DNA of 22,382 nucleotides from an uncultured Propionibacteriaceae bacterium (GTDB taxonomy: Bacteria > Actinomycetota > Actinomycetes > Propionibacteriales > Propionibacteriaceae), in the NCBI GenBank assembly GCA_936941515.1, contig CAKZJI010000383.1:1-22382 (forward strand), in the 5' to 3' direction. The notes beneath the pieces were generated by a model that made no database searches, had not been told where the DNA came from, and saw only the letters and a list, made by a program, of their open reading frames with translations. Positions within the stretch are counted from its first letter, which is position 1. Every line of letters starts with the position of its first letter. The position numbers and the translations under genes were made by a program. Below, piece after piece: positions 7,666 to 15,387 of the stretch.

Positions 7666-7706
7666 CTGATACGTTTGTCGCAGATAATCTGCGACAAACG
7701 TATCAG
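7666..7706. promoter_or_regulatory. 41-bp palindrome over the rloA promoter
   Basis: CTGATACGTTTGTCGCAGAT (7666-7685), one central base, then the exact reverse complement (7687-7706). It ends five bases before the rloA ribosome binding site on the - strand. A TATATT -10-like box (7712-7707, - strand) abuts the palindrome, so the transcript would start inside it. A TTGCAC -35-like box lies at 7737-7732, with a rather long spacer of 19. An operator for tight repression of the rloAB pair is the simplest reading. As a hairpin it has no U-tract on the sdaA-distal side, so a terminator for sdaA is less likely but not excluded. Confidence 0.6.
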
Positions 7707-7781
7707 AATATATGCTGTTGTGTCCACAGGGGTGCAAGAATCAGCGTGTGCCGTGCCGCTGGGGTGGCTTGGGTCAGCTGC

Positions 7782-9176
7782 TCAGCATTCCGTGAAGGCG
7801 ACGGCCAGGCCGCCCAGGGAGGTCTCCTTGTATTTGCTGAGCATGTCGCGACCGGTCTCCCGCATGGTCTGGATGGCCTGGTCCAGGCTGACGCGGTGGT
7901 GGCCATCTCCGCTCAGGGCCAGCTGGGCGGCGTTGATGGCCTTCACAGCAGCCATCGCGTTGCGCTCAATGCAGGGCACCTGCACGAGACCGCCGATCGG
8001 GTCGCACGTCAAGCCCAGATTGTGCTCCAAGCCGATCTCAGCCGCGTTCTCCACCTGCGCGGGGGAACCGCCCAGCACCTGGGCCAGACCCGCTGCAGCC
8101 ATCGCGCACGCCGAGCCGACCTCCCCCTGGCAGCCCACCTCCGCCCCGGAGATGGAGGCATTCCTCTTCAGCAGCAGCGCGATGGCGGATGCCGCCAGCA
8201 GGAAATCCGCCACGTCGTCATCGCCTGCCCCAGGCCCGAACTTCATGAAATACGCCAGCGCTGCGGGCACCACACCTGCGGCGCCATTGGTGGGGGCCGT
8301 CACGACTCTGCCTCCGCCGGCATTCTCCTCGTTGACGGCCAGGGCAAACAGATTTACCCAGTCCATGGCGCTGAAGGTCTGCGTGATCAGGTTCGGCGCG
8401 GTATCGCGCGATGTGAGATGCCTGAACAGCTCCGGTGCGCGACGAGGAACCCTGAGTCCGCCCGGAAGGATCCCCTCCTGTCGCAGTCCGCGTTGAATGC
8501 AGCCATGCATCACGTTCCACACCCGGGTGAGCCCCTCGCGCAGCTCATCCCCAGTGCGCCAAGCCAACTCGTTGCGGGCCATCACCTGCGCGATGCTCAG
8601 CCCCTCCCGATCGCAGATTGCCAGCAACTCCGCGGCGGTTCTGAATGGGAACTCGACGGCAGCCACCTCCACGCCCCGCTCACCGGCCTCCGCCTGCGCC
8701 TGATCGAGGATGAATCCGCCACCTATTGAATAATAGGTGTTCTCATGGACCGTTCGCCCCGCGTCGTCGTGGGCGGTGATCGTCATGGCATTGGGGTGAA
8801 GCGGCTTCGACTCCAGATTGAAGGTCAGGTCATCCGCCCAGGTGAACGGAATCTCCCTCCTCCCGCCGAGCTGCATCCGTCCGGTCGCTGTCACTCGCGT
8901 CAGCGCGTCGACGTAATCATCGGGGTCGCAGTCGTCGGGGGAGTAGCCCAACAGCCCACCGACCGCGGCCTTGTCCGTGCCATGCCCGACACCGGTGGCG
9001 GCCAGCGACCCGAACAGGTCCACCCGCACCCTCGCCACGTCGTCGATTCGCTCACCCAACTCCGTGACGAAGACGCACCCGGCCCGCATCGGCCCCATGG
9101 TGTGTGACGACGACGGCCCGATGCCAATCTTGAAGATCTCCAAGGCACTGATCGTCATGGTGAAAAGGTTAGCCAT
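7782..9176 (-). CDS. sdaA: L-serine ammonia-lyase, iron-sulfur dependent, single chain
   Basis: SdaA deaminates L-serine to pyruvate and ammonia. The 464-residue chain fuses the alpha and beta parts, as in the Escherichia coli and Legionella enzymes. The N-terminal part has [15 protein letters not shown] near residues 18-32. Cys349 (GCQGE), Cys391 (LTCDP) and Cys402 (VPCIE) have spacings of 42 and 11, the pattern I recall for the [4Fe-4S] ligands of the Legionella pneumophila enzyme. The chain ends in a Cys (FTEC), again as in Legionella, where the terminal Cys reaches into the active site. The first ATG has GAAGG only three bases away; a second ATG at 9158 has no better site. The gene lies 30 bases after ptsI and probably belongs to the fruK-ptsH-ptsI transcript, linking serine use to the pyruvate pool. 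Confidence 0.95.
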   Translation of the reverse strand: MANLFTMTISALEIFKIGIGPSSSHTMGPMRAGCVFVTELGERIDDVARVRVDLFGSLAATGVGHGTDKAAVGGLLGYSPDDCDPDDYVDALTRVTATGRMQLGGRREIPFTWADDLTFNLESKPLHPNAMTITAHDDAGRTVHENTYYSIGGGFILDQAQAEAGERGVEVAAVEFPFRTAAELLAICDREGLSIAQVMARNELAWRTGDELREGLTRVWNVMHGCIQRGLRQEGILPGGLRVPRRAPELFRHLTSRDTAPNLITQTFSAMDWVNLFALAVNEENAGGGRVVTAPTNGAAGVVPAALAYFMKFGPGAGDDDVADFLLAASAIALLLKRNASISGAEVGCQGEVGSACAMAAAGLAQVLGGSPAQVENAAEIGLEHNLGLTCDPIGGLVQVPCIERNAMAAVKAINAAQLALSGDGHHRVSLDQAIQTMRETGRDMLSKYKETSLGGLAVAFTEC

Positions 9177-9206
9177 GTGCCTTCAGAGATGCTTGGAAAC
9201 CGGCGC

Positions 9207-10871
9207 TTACAGCAATTCCCTCAACTCCGGTTTCGTCAGTGCCGTGACGGCGGTTCGGGCGGCCTGGGCGTTCTCCGCGGACAGCGCCGTCTCGGCCATC
9301 GTCCGACAATCCGCCGTGGTGTGCAGGCTGAGGGCGTAGCGCACCATCGGCACCCTGCCAGGTGACATCGACAGGCTGGTGACGCCCAACCCGACCAGAA
9401 CCAGCGCGAGCAGCGGATCCCCAGCTGACTCGCCGCACACACCGACGGGCTTGCCGGTCTCACGCCCCCCATCGCAGGCGGCTGCCACCAGGTCCAGCAC
9501 AGCAGGCTGGAATGGGTCGAGCAGCTCCGATAGCTCACCGACCATGCGGTCCGCGGCCATTGCGTACTGGGCGAGGTCGTTGGTTCCGAGGCTGGCGAAA
9601 TCACAGTGTCGCAGCACCTGCCTGGCCCGCAGCGCCGCGGCGGGAACCTCAATCATGGTTCCCGCCACCGGCAGCCCGGCCGCGTGCGCCCGCTCTGCGA
9701 ACCACCGGGCCTCCCCGGCTGTCGCGACCATTGGGGCCATCACCTTCACCAGCGCACCCGTCCTGCCTCGTGCAGCGGCCAGCGCTGCGAGCTGCTCATC
9801 CAGGAGATCCTCACGCTCCCGCATCAGGCGAAGACCGCGACGCCCCAACGCAGGATTGGGCTCAGGCCCCAGATCCGCGAAGGCCAGGGGTTTGTCGGCT
9901 CCGGCGTCGAGGGTCCGCACCGTCACCGGACGGCCGTCGAATGGCTCCAGCACAGCCGCATAGATCTCAGTCTGCTCCGCCACCGATGGCGCCTTCTGCG
10001 CATCCAGGTAGACGAACTCGGTGCGGAACAACCCGACACCCTCCACATCCTGCGACCCCGCAGCCTCAGCATCCGCCACTCCGCCGATGTTCGCCAGCAG
10101 AGCGACGGCATGCCCGTCAGCCGTGCGACCCGGCCCGGAGACGCCATGAATCCGCTGCCTGCGTTGACGTCGGGTCTCCAGGTCCGCGATGAGGTCAGCA
10201 TCCGGATCAACCACCAGCCGCCCCTGATCCCCGTCGAGGGCCACCCGAGTTCCGGGAGCCAGATCCAGCACCCCGGCGGCCTTGACGATGGCGGGGATGC
10301 CTCGCTGCGCTGCCAGGATCGCGGTGTGGCTGGTGCGTCCGCCACCCTGCGTGACGAGTCCCAGCACAAGAGCGGGATCCATGGCGGCTGTCTCTGCGGG
10401 AGCCAGATCCTCGGCGACGACGATGCTGGGCTCGGTGAGCTCCGGAACCCCAGGTGCTGGCCGACCCAGCAGAACAGCCTCCGCGCGGGCCCCGACATCA
10501 CGCAGGTCCGTGACCCGCTCGGCGAAGTAGCCACCCAGTTGGACGAACTGCTCGGCATAGAACTCAACGGCCGCGTGCAGAGCGTGCGCTGGCCCGTTGC
10601 AGGACAGCGACTCCTCGACAGCCTCCACCAGACCCGGATCACGGGCCACCATCACCGCAGCCTCCACCATCGCCCTGGCATCCCCCTCCAGGGAGGCTGC
10701 CCGATGCTCCAGATCCACGGCAACAGACTCCAGCGCGGCCTTCACCCTCACCAGATCGGCGTCCCTATCCACTGATACCGGCTCGTCGGGAAGGGGCTGC
10801 GGGGGCAGCACCAGCACAATGGGCGCGATGACGCTGCCGCCGCTGACCGGGATGCCCTGAAACGTTTGCAA
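9207..10871 (-). CDS. ptsI: PTS enzyme I (phosphoenolpyruvate-protein phosphotransferase)
   Basis: Enzyme I takes phosphate from phosphoenolpyruvate and passes it to HPr, the first step of sugar uptake by the PTS. The 554-residue chain has the usual order: an HPr-binding helical domain, the phosphohistidine motif GGGRTSHTAILA with His182, then the PEP-binding barrel with LFRTEFVYL and the catalytic Cys479 in GVCGESAGDP. The length is close to that of well-studied enzymes. The start is TTG at 10871, supported by GGAGGG at 10884-10879 inside the end of ptsH and by the N-terminus MQTFQGIPVSGG, with the usual GIPVSxG motif. Only three bases separate it from the ptsH stop, so the two are translationally linked. 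It is cytosolic. No sugar-specific EII component is present in the window. Confidence 0.97.
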   Translation of the reverse strand: MQTFQGIPVSGGSVIAPIVLVLPPQPLPDEPVSVDRDADLVRVKAALESVAVDLEHRAASLEGDARAMVEAAVMVARDPGLVEAVEESLSCNGPAHALHAAVEFYAEQFVQLGGYFAERVTDLRDVGARAEAVLLGRPAPGVPELTEPSIVVAEDLAPAETAAMDPALVLGLVTQGGGRTSHTAILAAQRGIPAIVKAAGVLDLAPGTRVALDGDQGRLVVDPDADLIADLETRRQRRQRIHGVSGPGRTADGHAVALLANIGGVADAEAAGSQDVEGVGLFRTEFVYLDAQKAPSVAEQTEIYAAVLEPFDGRPVTVRTLDAGADKPLAFADLGPEPNPALGRRGLRLMREREDLLDEQLAALAAARGRTGALVKVMAPMVATAGEARWFAERAHAAGLPVAGTMIEVPAAALRARQVLRHCDFASLGTNDLAQYAMAADRMVGELSELLDPFQPAVLDLVAAACDGGRETGKPVGVCGESAGDPLLALVLVGLGVTSLSMSPGRVPMVRYALSLHTTADCRTMAETALSAENAQAARTAVTALTKPELRELL

Positions 10872-10874
10872 GGC

Positions 10875-11150
10875 TCAGCCCTCCGCGTCGTGATCGACCT
10901 CAAGGAAGGCGACGAGATCGTCCAGAACCTGATCAGCACCCTCGGCATCGGAGGTCAACTCAACCTCCTCGCCATGCTTGACGCCCAGCGACATCACGGC
11001 CAACAGCGAAGCGGCGTTGACGGCCTTGCCGCCGCCGGTCTTGGCGATGGTGATAGGGATGCCGGAGTCGGACACCTTCTTGACGAACAGCGAGGCGGGG
11101 CGGGCATGCAGGCCAACGGTGGATGCGACGGATACGGTGCGGGTTGTCAT
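10875..11150 (-). CDS. ptsH: PTS phosphocarrier protein HPr
   Basis: HPr carries phosphate from enzyme I to the sugar-specific EII proteins. The 91-residue chain has the active-site motif GLHARPAS with His15. The regulatory-serine region reads NAASLLAVMSLGV, close to the usual form. The start at 11150 follows AAGGAGAAGAA, an excellent ribosome binding site; the upstream in-frame extension is untranslated leader. The gene sits 22 bases after fruK and three bases before ptsI, forming a compact fruK-ptsH-ptsI unit. Whether an HPr kinase acts on it cannot be judged here; actinobacteria generally lack one. Confidence 0.96.
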   Translation of the reverse strand: MTTRTVSVASTVGLHARPASLFVKKVSDSGIPITIAKTGGGKAVNAASLLAVMSLGVKHGEEVELTSDAEGADQVLDDLVAFLEVDHDAEG

Positions 11151-11172
11151 TTCTTCTCCTTCATAGAGACGC

Positions 11173-12102
11173 TCAGTCGTTGAGTTGGATGGTGGGCTCT
11201 GGATCATGGATGCAGGTCACGAGGCGACCTGTCAGGTCAGCAGGACCCGGGACGACACTTCCCGGCAAGGATACGGCGGCCGCCCCCCACGTCACCCCCT
11301 GGGTCAGGGCCACTGCCGGAGATGCCCCGTCGTCCAGGGCCGCCAGGAGACCGGCCAACAGACAGTCGCCGGCCCCGACCGATGAGAGGGGACGCTCCAC
11401 CGTGGAGCTGGCCAGCCACACGCCAGCGTCGCTGACCCACAGCGCGCCATCCCCACCCAGGCTGGCGACCACTGCCCCCACGCCGTCCGCGATCAGGCCC
11501 TCGGCTGCGTGAGTGACGTTGCCGACGGTCGGAAGCGGCCGACCTACCAGCTCCTCCAACTCCTCGCGGTTGGGCTTGATGAGGTACGGGCGACGGGCGA
11601 CAGCCGCAGCCAGGGGAGCGCCGGAGGTGTCGACCACCACCTTCCCGGGGGCGGCTGCCACCACATCCGCCAGCCAACCGGCATCCACCCCGGCAGGCAG
11701 GCTGCCGCACAGCGCCACCCAGCTCGTGGTGGGGGGAAGGGCGGTGACGAGCGCATCCAGGACATCGCCGCTGAGCGGCGGACCGGGCTCGTTGATCTTG
11801 GTGGTGGTTCCGTCGGCGTCGACGACGGTGATGTTAGTTCGGGTGTCGCCCCCGCATGGCACTGCGATGTGGGGGACCGCTGCCTCGTCGAGGAGACGAC
11901 GGTGTGACTGGCCGTTTGGCCCACCCAGTGGCAGCACGGCCAGGGTGTCGTGCCCATTGAGATGCAGGGCGCGGGAGACGTTGACGCCCTTCCCACCCGG
12001 ATCGACGCGGACTGAGGAGGCTCGGTTGACCTCGCCGACTGCGAGTCGCGTGGTGGTGACGGTGCGGTCGATGCTGGGATTGGGGGTGAGGGTGACGATC
12101 AT
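11173..12102 (-). CDS. fruK: 1-phosphofructokinase (PfkB/ribokinase family)
   Basis: FruK phosphorylates fructose 1-phosphate, the product of the fructose PTS, to fructose 1,6-bisphosphate. The 309-residue chain begins MIVTLTPNPSIDRTV, the hallmark of the FruK/LacC/PfkB group, followed by the substrate-binding DPGGKGVNVSRAL (34-46) and near the C-terminus the SVGAGDCLLAG motif with catalytic Asp246. The ATG at 12102 has GAGGTGG upstream; a ten-codon longer version lacks support. The adjacent ptsH and ptsI favour 1-phosphofructokinase over tagatose-6-phosphate kinase. A 41-codon ORF ends 13 bases before the start, which may couple or regulate translation. No fruA (EII) gene follows, so transporter genes must lie elsewhere. 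Confidence 0.93.
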   Translation of the reverse strand: MIVTLTPNPSIDRTVTTTRLAVGEVNRASSVRVDPGGKGVNVSRALHLNGHDTLAVLPLGGPNGQSHRRLLDEAAVPHIAVPCGGDTRTNITVVDADGTTTKINEPGPPLSGDVLDALVTALPPTTSWVALCGSLPAGVDAGWLADVVAAAPGKVVVDTSGAPLAAAVARRPYLIKPNREELEELVGRPLPTVGNVTHAAEGLIADGVGAVVASLGGDGALWVSDAGVWLASSTVERPLSSVGAGDCLLAGLLAALDDGASPAVALTQGVTWGAAAVSLPGSVVPGPADLTGRLVTCIHDPEPTIQLND

Positions 12103-12115
12103 GCGCGAGCCACCT

Positions 12116-12241
12116 CTAGTCCTGCGGGGCAAAGCTGTCGGCGGTTTCCGGGGTGAGTGAGGAGCCGATGATGCGCATTGAGATGTTTGTGATGGCAGCG
12201 AAACGATGAAAATGACTGCGCCCGGGGTTGTGCGTGGTCAT
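12116..12241 (-). CDS. 41-residue leader-like small ORF before fruK
   Basis: The ORF begins with ATG at 12241 behind AGGAAGG, a strong ribosome binding site with spacing of six bases, and ends with TAG 13 bases before the fruK ATG. The product starts MTTHNPGRSHFHRFAAITN and ends SFAPQD; it has a basic, His/Phe-rich N-terminal half and an acidic end, with no signal peptide or clear membrane segment. I do not recognise a family. Many codons from Ser9 to Ala16 end in T (AGT CAT TTT CAT CGT), which differs from the surrounding genes. It could be a real small protein, a leader peptide controlling fruK-ptsHI, or chance. The good ribosome binding site and position argue for translation. Confidence 0.45.
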   Translation of the reverse strand: MTTHNPGRSHFHRFAAITNISMRIIGSSLTPETADSFAPQD

Positions 12242-12313
12242 GAAGGTCCTTCCTGTGGGGATCATGGCTCGACGGTCACCTTGATGGCCTCGATGAGCTT
12301 TCAACAGGCGACA

Positions 12314-13678
12314 CTAGAGGGACTGGGCTGCCCGACGAGTGGGTTTGCCTGACAGGCGGTCGGCGATGGCGCCCAGGACCTGTTCGAGTGGACCCGAGAT
12401 GAAGATCCTGGACCACCCCATGCCAAAGAGCACCAACCCCAGGACGAGCCAGCCTCCCAAACCGTCGCGTAGTGCAGGGAAGTGCTCGCTGACGAGTTGA
12501 CAGGACCAGAAGGTGCGAGACATATGCCGTCAGCGCCATGGAGCCGATTCCGGTGAGGGGCGCCAACAGCCAGCGGCTCCACGGAAGCTGTCCCAGCAAC
12601 ACCAGCCCAGCGATCGTCGCCAACGCAAGCCCGCCTGATGAGAAGGCCTCGAACAGGGTGCCCGAGTGAGGTTCGAAAGACCACAGGAGCGTCTGCAGAT
12701 CCAGCGGTGGCTGGGGGACTGTGCCGGCGGAGCCCCCCAGTTCCTGCAGCAGCCTGTTGTAGTCGGCGATGTCCTCGGCCGACAGGGTCCCGTCCTGATC
12801 CTCGTACTCCTGCTGGGAGCATGGATGAAGCTCTCGCTCCTGAGCGTCGTAGCAGTACTGCTGCTGTCCCTGCTGACTGCTGATGGGAACATCCGACGGA
12901 CCGAATAGTGGCGCGGGCGACTTCGCCTGGGCTACGAAAGGCGCTGCGAAGACGGCGAACAACGCTAGTCCGGCCAGTAGGAAATGTCTCAGCGCCCTAG
13001 GGTTGTCCAGGCCGCAGCGGCCCAGTGCCAGACCTGCGAGCACGAAGGTCATCCAGATGAATGCCGGATAGGCGGAGCCTGTCAGCTGATCCGGGATGAA
13101 GTAGATGCCGAGAGACGTCAGATCCATGTCCCGTGGGGGAAGCAGCAGGGTCAGAGCCTCGGTCAGCACCTTCCCGGAAGCCGCTAGGGCCACGGCGACG
13201 ATCAGCAGGGTCTTGGGTCGCCAGCGCAGCGCTGGCAGCGCCACTATGAACCAGAAGGCATAGCAGGCCAGGATGATGGAGATGCTCGTTGGAAACATCG
13301 CCATGAAGCCGGCCACGAACAGCAGGGCTATGGCGCGCCCCAAGATTGCCATCCGTGATCGCAGCAGCCTTTCCCCCGACAGTCTTTGAGTCCCACCGCT
13401 CATCAGGGCAAGGGAAACCCCCCGCGATGGTTGCAAACAGGATGGCGGAACGTCCGTGGGCAAACCCCAGCAGCGCAGCCGGCTCACTTCCCCAGGGCGG
13501 TGTGTCGATCGTGTGGGGCCACCACCATGCCAAGGATCGCGACGCCGCGTGCTGCGTCAACTCCCAGGAAGCGGGGCTTGCCCGTATGGGGCCGGCGGAG
13601 CTGTGGTCGCCAGGTGCGGGCGAACGCTTCCCGGGACTTTGGGGATTCTTCGATGATCACGTTCGCCAACTGTAAAAT
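12314..13678 (-). pseudogene. DUF418-type membrane protein, three frameshifts
   Basis: The remains of a DUF418/acyltransferase-3-like multi-pass membrane protein can be followed through four frames. Part one, from about 13573, reads RFLGVDAARGVAILGMVVA. Part two, from about 13515, reads PPWGSEPAALLGFAHGRSAILFATIAG. Part three, from about 13418, holds SLALMSGGTQRLSG and most membrane segments, ending GIGSMALTAYVSHLLVL. Part four, below about 12515, reads GLGGWLVLGLVLFGMGWSRIF then ISGPLEQVLG and stops at 12314. This order is that of DUF418 proteins. One extra C at 13515-13518 (plus-strand G run) and one extra G at 13418-13423 (plus-strand C run) explain the first two breaks; the third lies around 12500-12520. 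The expected start is also odd: AGGAGA is followed six bases on by ATT, which may be a mutated ATG. The insert rich in Gln and Tyr (about 12780-12890) is unusual. Function is presumably lost. Confidence 0.8.
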
Positions 13679-13767
13679 GATTAATCTCCTCTGGAAACCG
13701 CCTGCGCCCTGAGGTCTGCCGCCGAGACGGTCTGAACCGGATGAGAGGGCAGCGGGGGCCGTCTGAT

Positions 13768-13784
13768 CTTGAACAGTGTTCAAG
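13768..13784. promoter_or_regulatory. Inverted repeat upstream of the transcarboxylase operon
   Basis: CTTGAACA, one base, TGTTCAAG forms a perfect inverted repeat 101 bases ahead of the 5S start codon. It looks like an operator for a dimeric repressor, for example of the TetR family. The spacing GAAC-N3-GTTC is one base short of the actinobacterial LexA box. No promoter boxes are confidently placed around it. The rest of 13679-13885 holds no gene. Confidence 0.4.
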
Positions 13785-13885
13785 CATCATCCCCAGTCAG
13801 AGTTCGTTTGGGGCGTTGCTGCCTGGTTCGACCAATACCGGGGGTGCCGTGTCTGCTGTCGGGGCCACGTGGTTGGATAGGGACC

Positions 13886-15379
13886 ATGAGTCCTCGAAAG
13901 ATTGGCGTCACCGAAGTAGCCCTCCGGGACGCACACCAGAGCTTGATGGCAACCCGCATGGCCTTGGAAGACATGGTCGATGCCTGCGCAGACATCGATG
14001 CGGCCGGTTACTGGTCCGTCGAATGCTGGGGCGGGGCAACCTTCGATTCCTGTATCCGCTTCCTCAACGAAGACCCGTGGGTCCGTCTGCGCACCTTCCG
14101 TGAACTGATGCCCAACTCCCGTCTTCAGATGCTGCTGCGTGGCCAGAACCTGCTTGGCTACCGCCACTACGAGGACATGGTCGTCGAGAAGTTCGTTGAG
14201 AAGTCCGCTGAGAACGGCATGGACGTCTTCCGTGTCTTCGATGCCCTCAACGATCCCCGCAACATGGCGCGCGCCATGCAGGCCGTCAAGGATGTCGGCA
14301 AGCATGCGCAGGGCACCATCTGCTACACCATCTCGCCGGTGCACACCGTCGAGGGGTACGTGAAGCTTGCCGGACAGCTCATCGACATGGGCGCTGAGTC
14401 CATCGCGCTGAAGGACATGGCCGCACTGCTGCAGCCGCAGCCCGCATACGACATCATCAAGGCCATCAAGGACACCTACGGCGACATCCAGATCAATGTC
14501 CATTGCCACTCCACCACGGGTGTCACCCTGGTCAGCCTCCAGAAGGCCATTGAAGCTGGTGCTGACGTGGTGGACACGGCCATCTCCTCGGTGAGCCTCG
14601 GTCCTGGCCACAACCCCACCGAGTCGCTCGTCGCGATGCTGGAGGGCACCGAGTACACCACCGAGCTCGACCCGGAGCGTCTGATCCGCATCCGCGACCA
14701 CTTCGCGAAGATCCGCCCGAAGTATGCGGAGTTCGAATCGGCGACGCTGGTCGACACCGACATCTTCTCCTCTCAGATCCCGGGCGGCATGCTCTCCAAC
14801 ATGGAGTCACAGCTCAAGGCCCAAGGCGCGGGCGACCGCATCCGTGAGGTCATGGAGGAGGTCCCGCGCGTCAAGGCTGATGCCGGGCACCCGCCGCTGG
14901 TCACCCCGTCCTCCCAGATCGTCGGCACCCAGGCCGTGTTCAACGTGCTCATGGGACGCTACAAGGTCCTCACCGGTGAGTTCGCCGATCTGATGCTCGG
15001 CTACTACGGCGAGTGCCTTGGGGAACGCAACTCCGAGGTCATTGAACTGGCCAGGGCCCAGGCGAAGAAGGACCCCATCACGGAGCGCCCCGCTAACTTC
15101 CTCAAACCCGAGTGGGATGAGCTGGTGGAGCAGGCAGCTGCTCTTGAGGGCTCGGATGGCACAGAGGAGGACGTCCTCACCAACGCCATGTTCCCCGGCG
15201 TTGCCCCCGGCTTCTTCAAGACCCGATCCGAGGGGCCGAAGAACGTCGGCAAGACCGCCGAGCAGCTGGCCGCCGAGGAGGAGGCCGCGAAGCGCAAGGC
15301 CCAGGGCATCTCCGGTCCCGTCAAGTACAAAGTCACCTTCGCTGGGCGTGAGCACAGCGTTTCCGTCGAGCCCGCCTGA
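13886..15379 (+). CDS. Methylmalonyl-CoA carboxytransferase 5S subunit
   Basis: The 5S subunit carries out the second half-reaction of transcarboxylase: it moves the carboxyl group from carboxybiotin on the 1.3S subunit to pyruvate, making oxaloacetate. The 497-residue chain is a DRE-TIM/HMGL-like barrel with LRDAHQS (Asp15 as metal ligand), ALKDMAALL (Lys176, the carbamylated lysine equivalent) and NVHCHSTTG (His206 and His208 as metal ligands). Segments such as YWSVECWGGAT and LRGQNLLGYRHY match my recollection of the Propionibacterium freudenreichii protein nearly exactly. The start at 13886 gives the typical MSPR N-terminus; the longer reading frame lacks family similarity. The ribosome binding site AGGGA is weak and close. 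The 12S gene follows after eight bases. Confidence 0.96.
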   Translation: MSPRKIGVTEVALRDAHQSLMATRMALEDMVDACADIDAAGYWSVECWGGATFDSCIRFLNEDPWVRLRTFRELMPNSRLQMLLRGQNLLGYRHYEDMVVEKFVEKSAENGMDVFRVFDALNDPRNMARAMQAVKDVGKHAQGTICYTISPVHTVEGYVKLAGQLIDMGAESIALKDMAALLQPQPAYDIIKAIKDTYGDIQINVHCHSTTGVTLVSLQKAIEAGADVVDTAISSVSLGPGHNPTESLVAMLEGTEYTTELDPERLIRIRDHFAKIRPKYAEFESATLVDTDIFSSQIPGGMLSNMESQLKAQGAGDRIREVMEEVPRVKADAGHPPLVTPSSQIVGTQAVFNVLMGRYKVLTGEFADLMLGYYGECLGERNSEVIELARAQAKKDPITERPANFLKPEWDELVEQAAALEGSDGTEEDVLTNAMFPGVAPGFFKTRSEGPKNVGKTAEQLAAEEEAAKRKAQGISGPVKYKVTFAGREHSVSVEPA

Positions 15380-15387
15380 GGAGCGAA

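Noticed and set aside
7666..7706. Rho-independent terminator of sdaA
   Set aside because: The stem is long but no U-tract follows on the - strand, and it sits against a -10-like box and the rloA ribosome binding site, so an operator fits better.
13768..13784. LexA (SOS) box upstream of the 5S gene
   Set aside because: The half-sites GAAC and GTTC are three bases apart, whereas the actinobacterial box has four, and the flanking bases do not fit.
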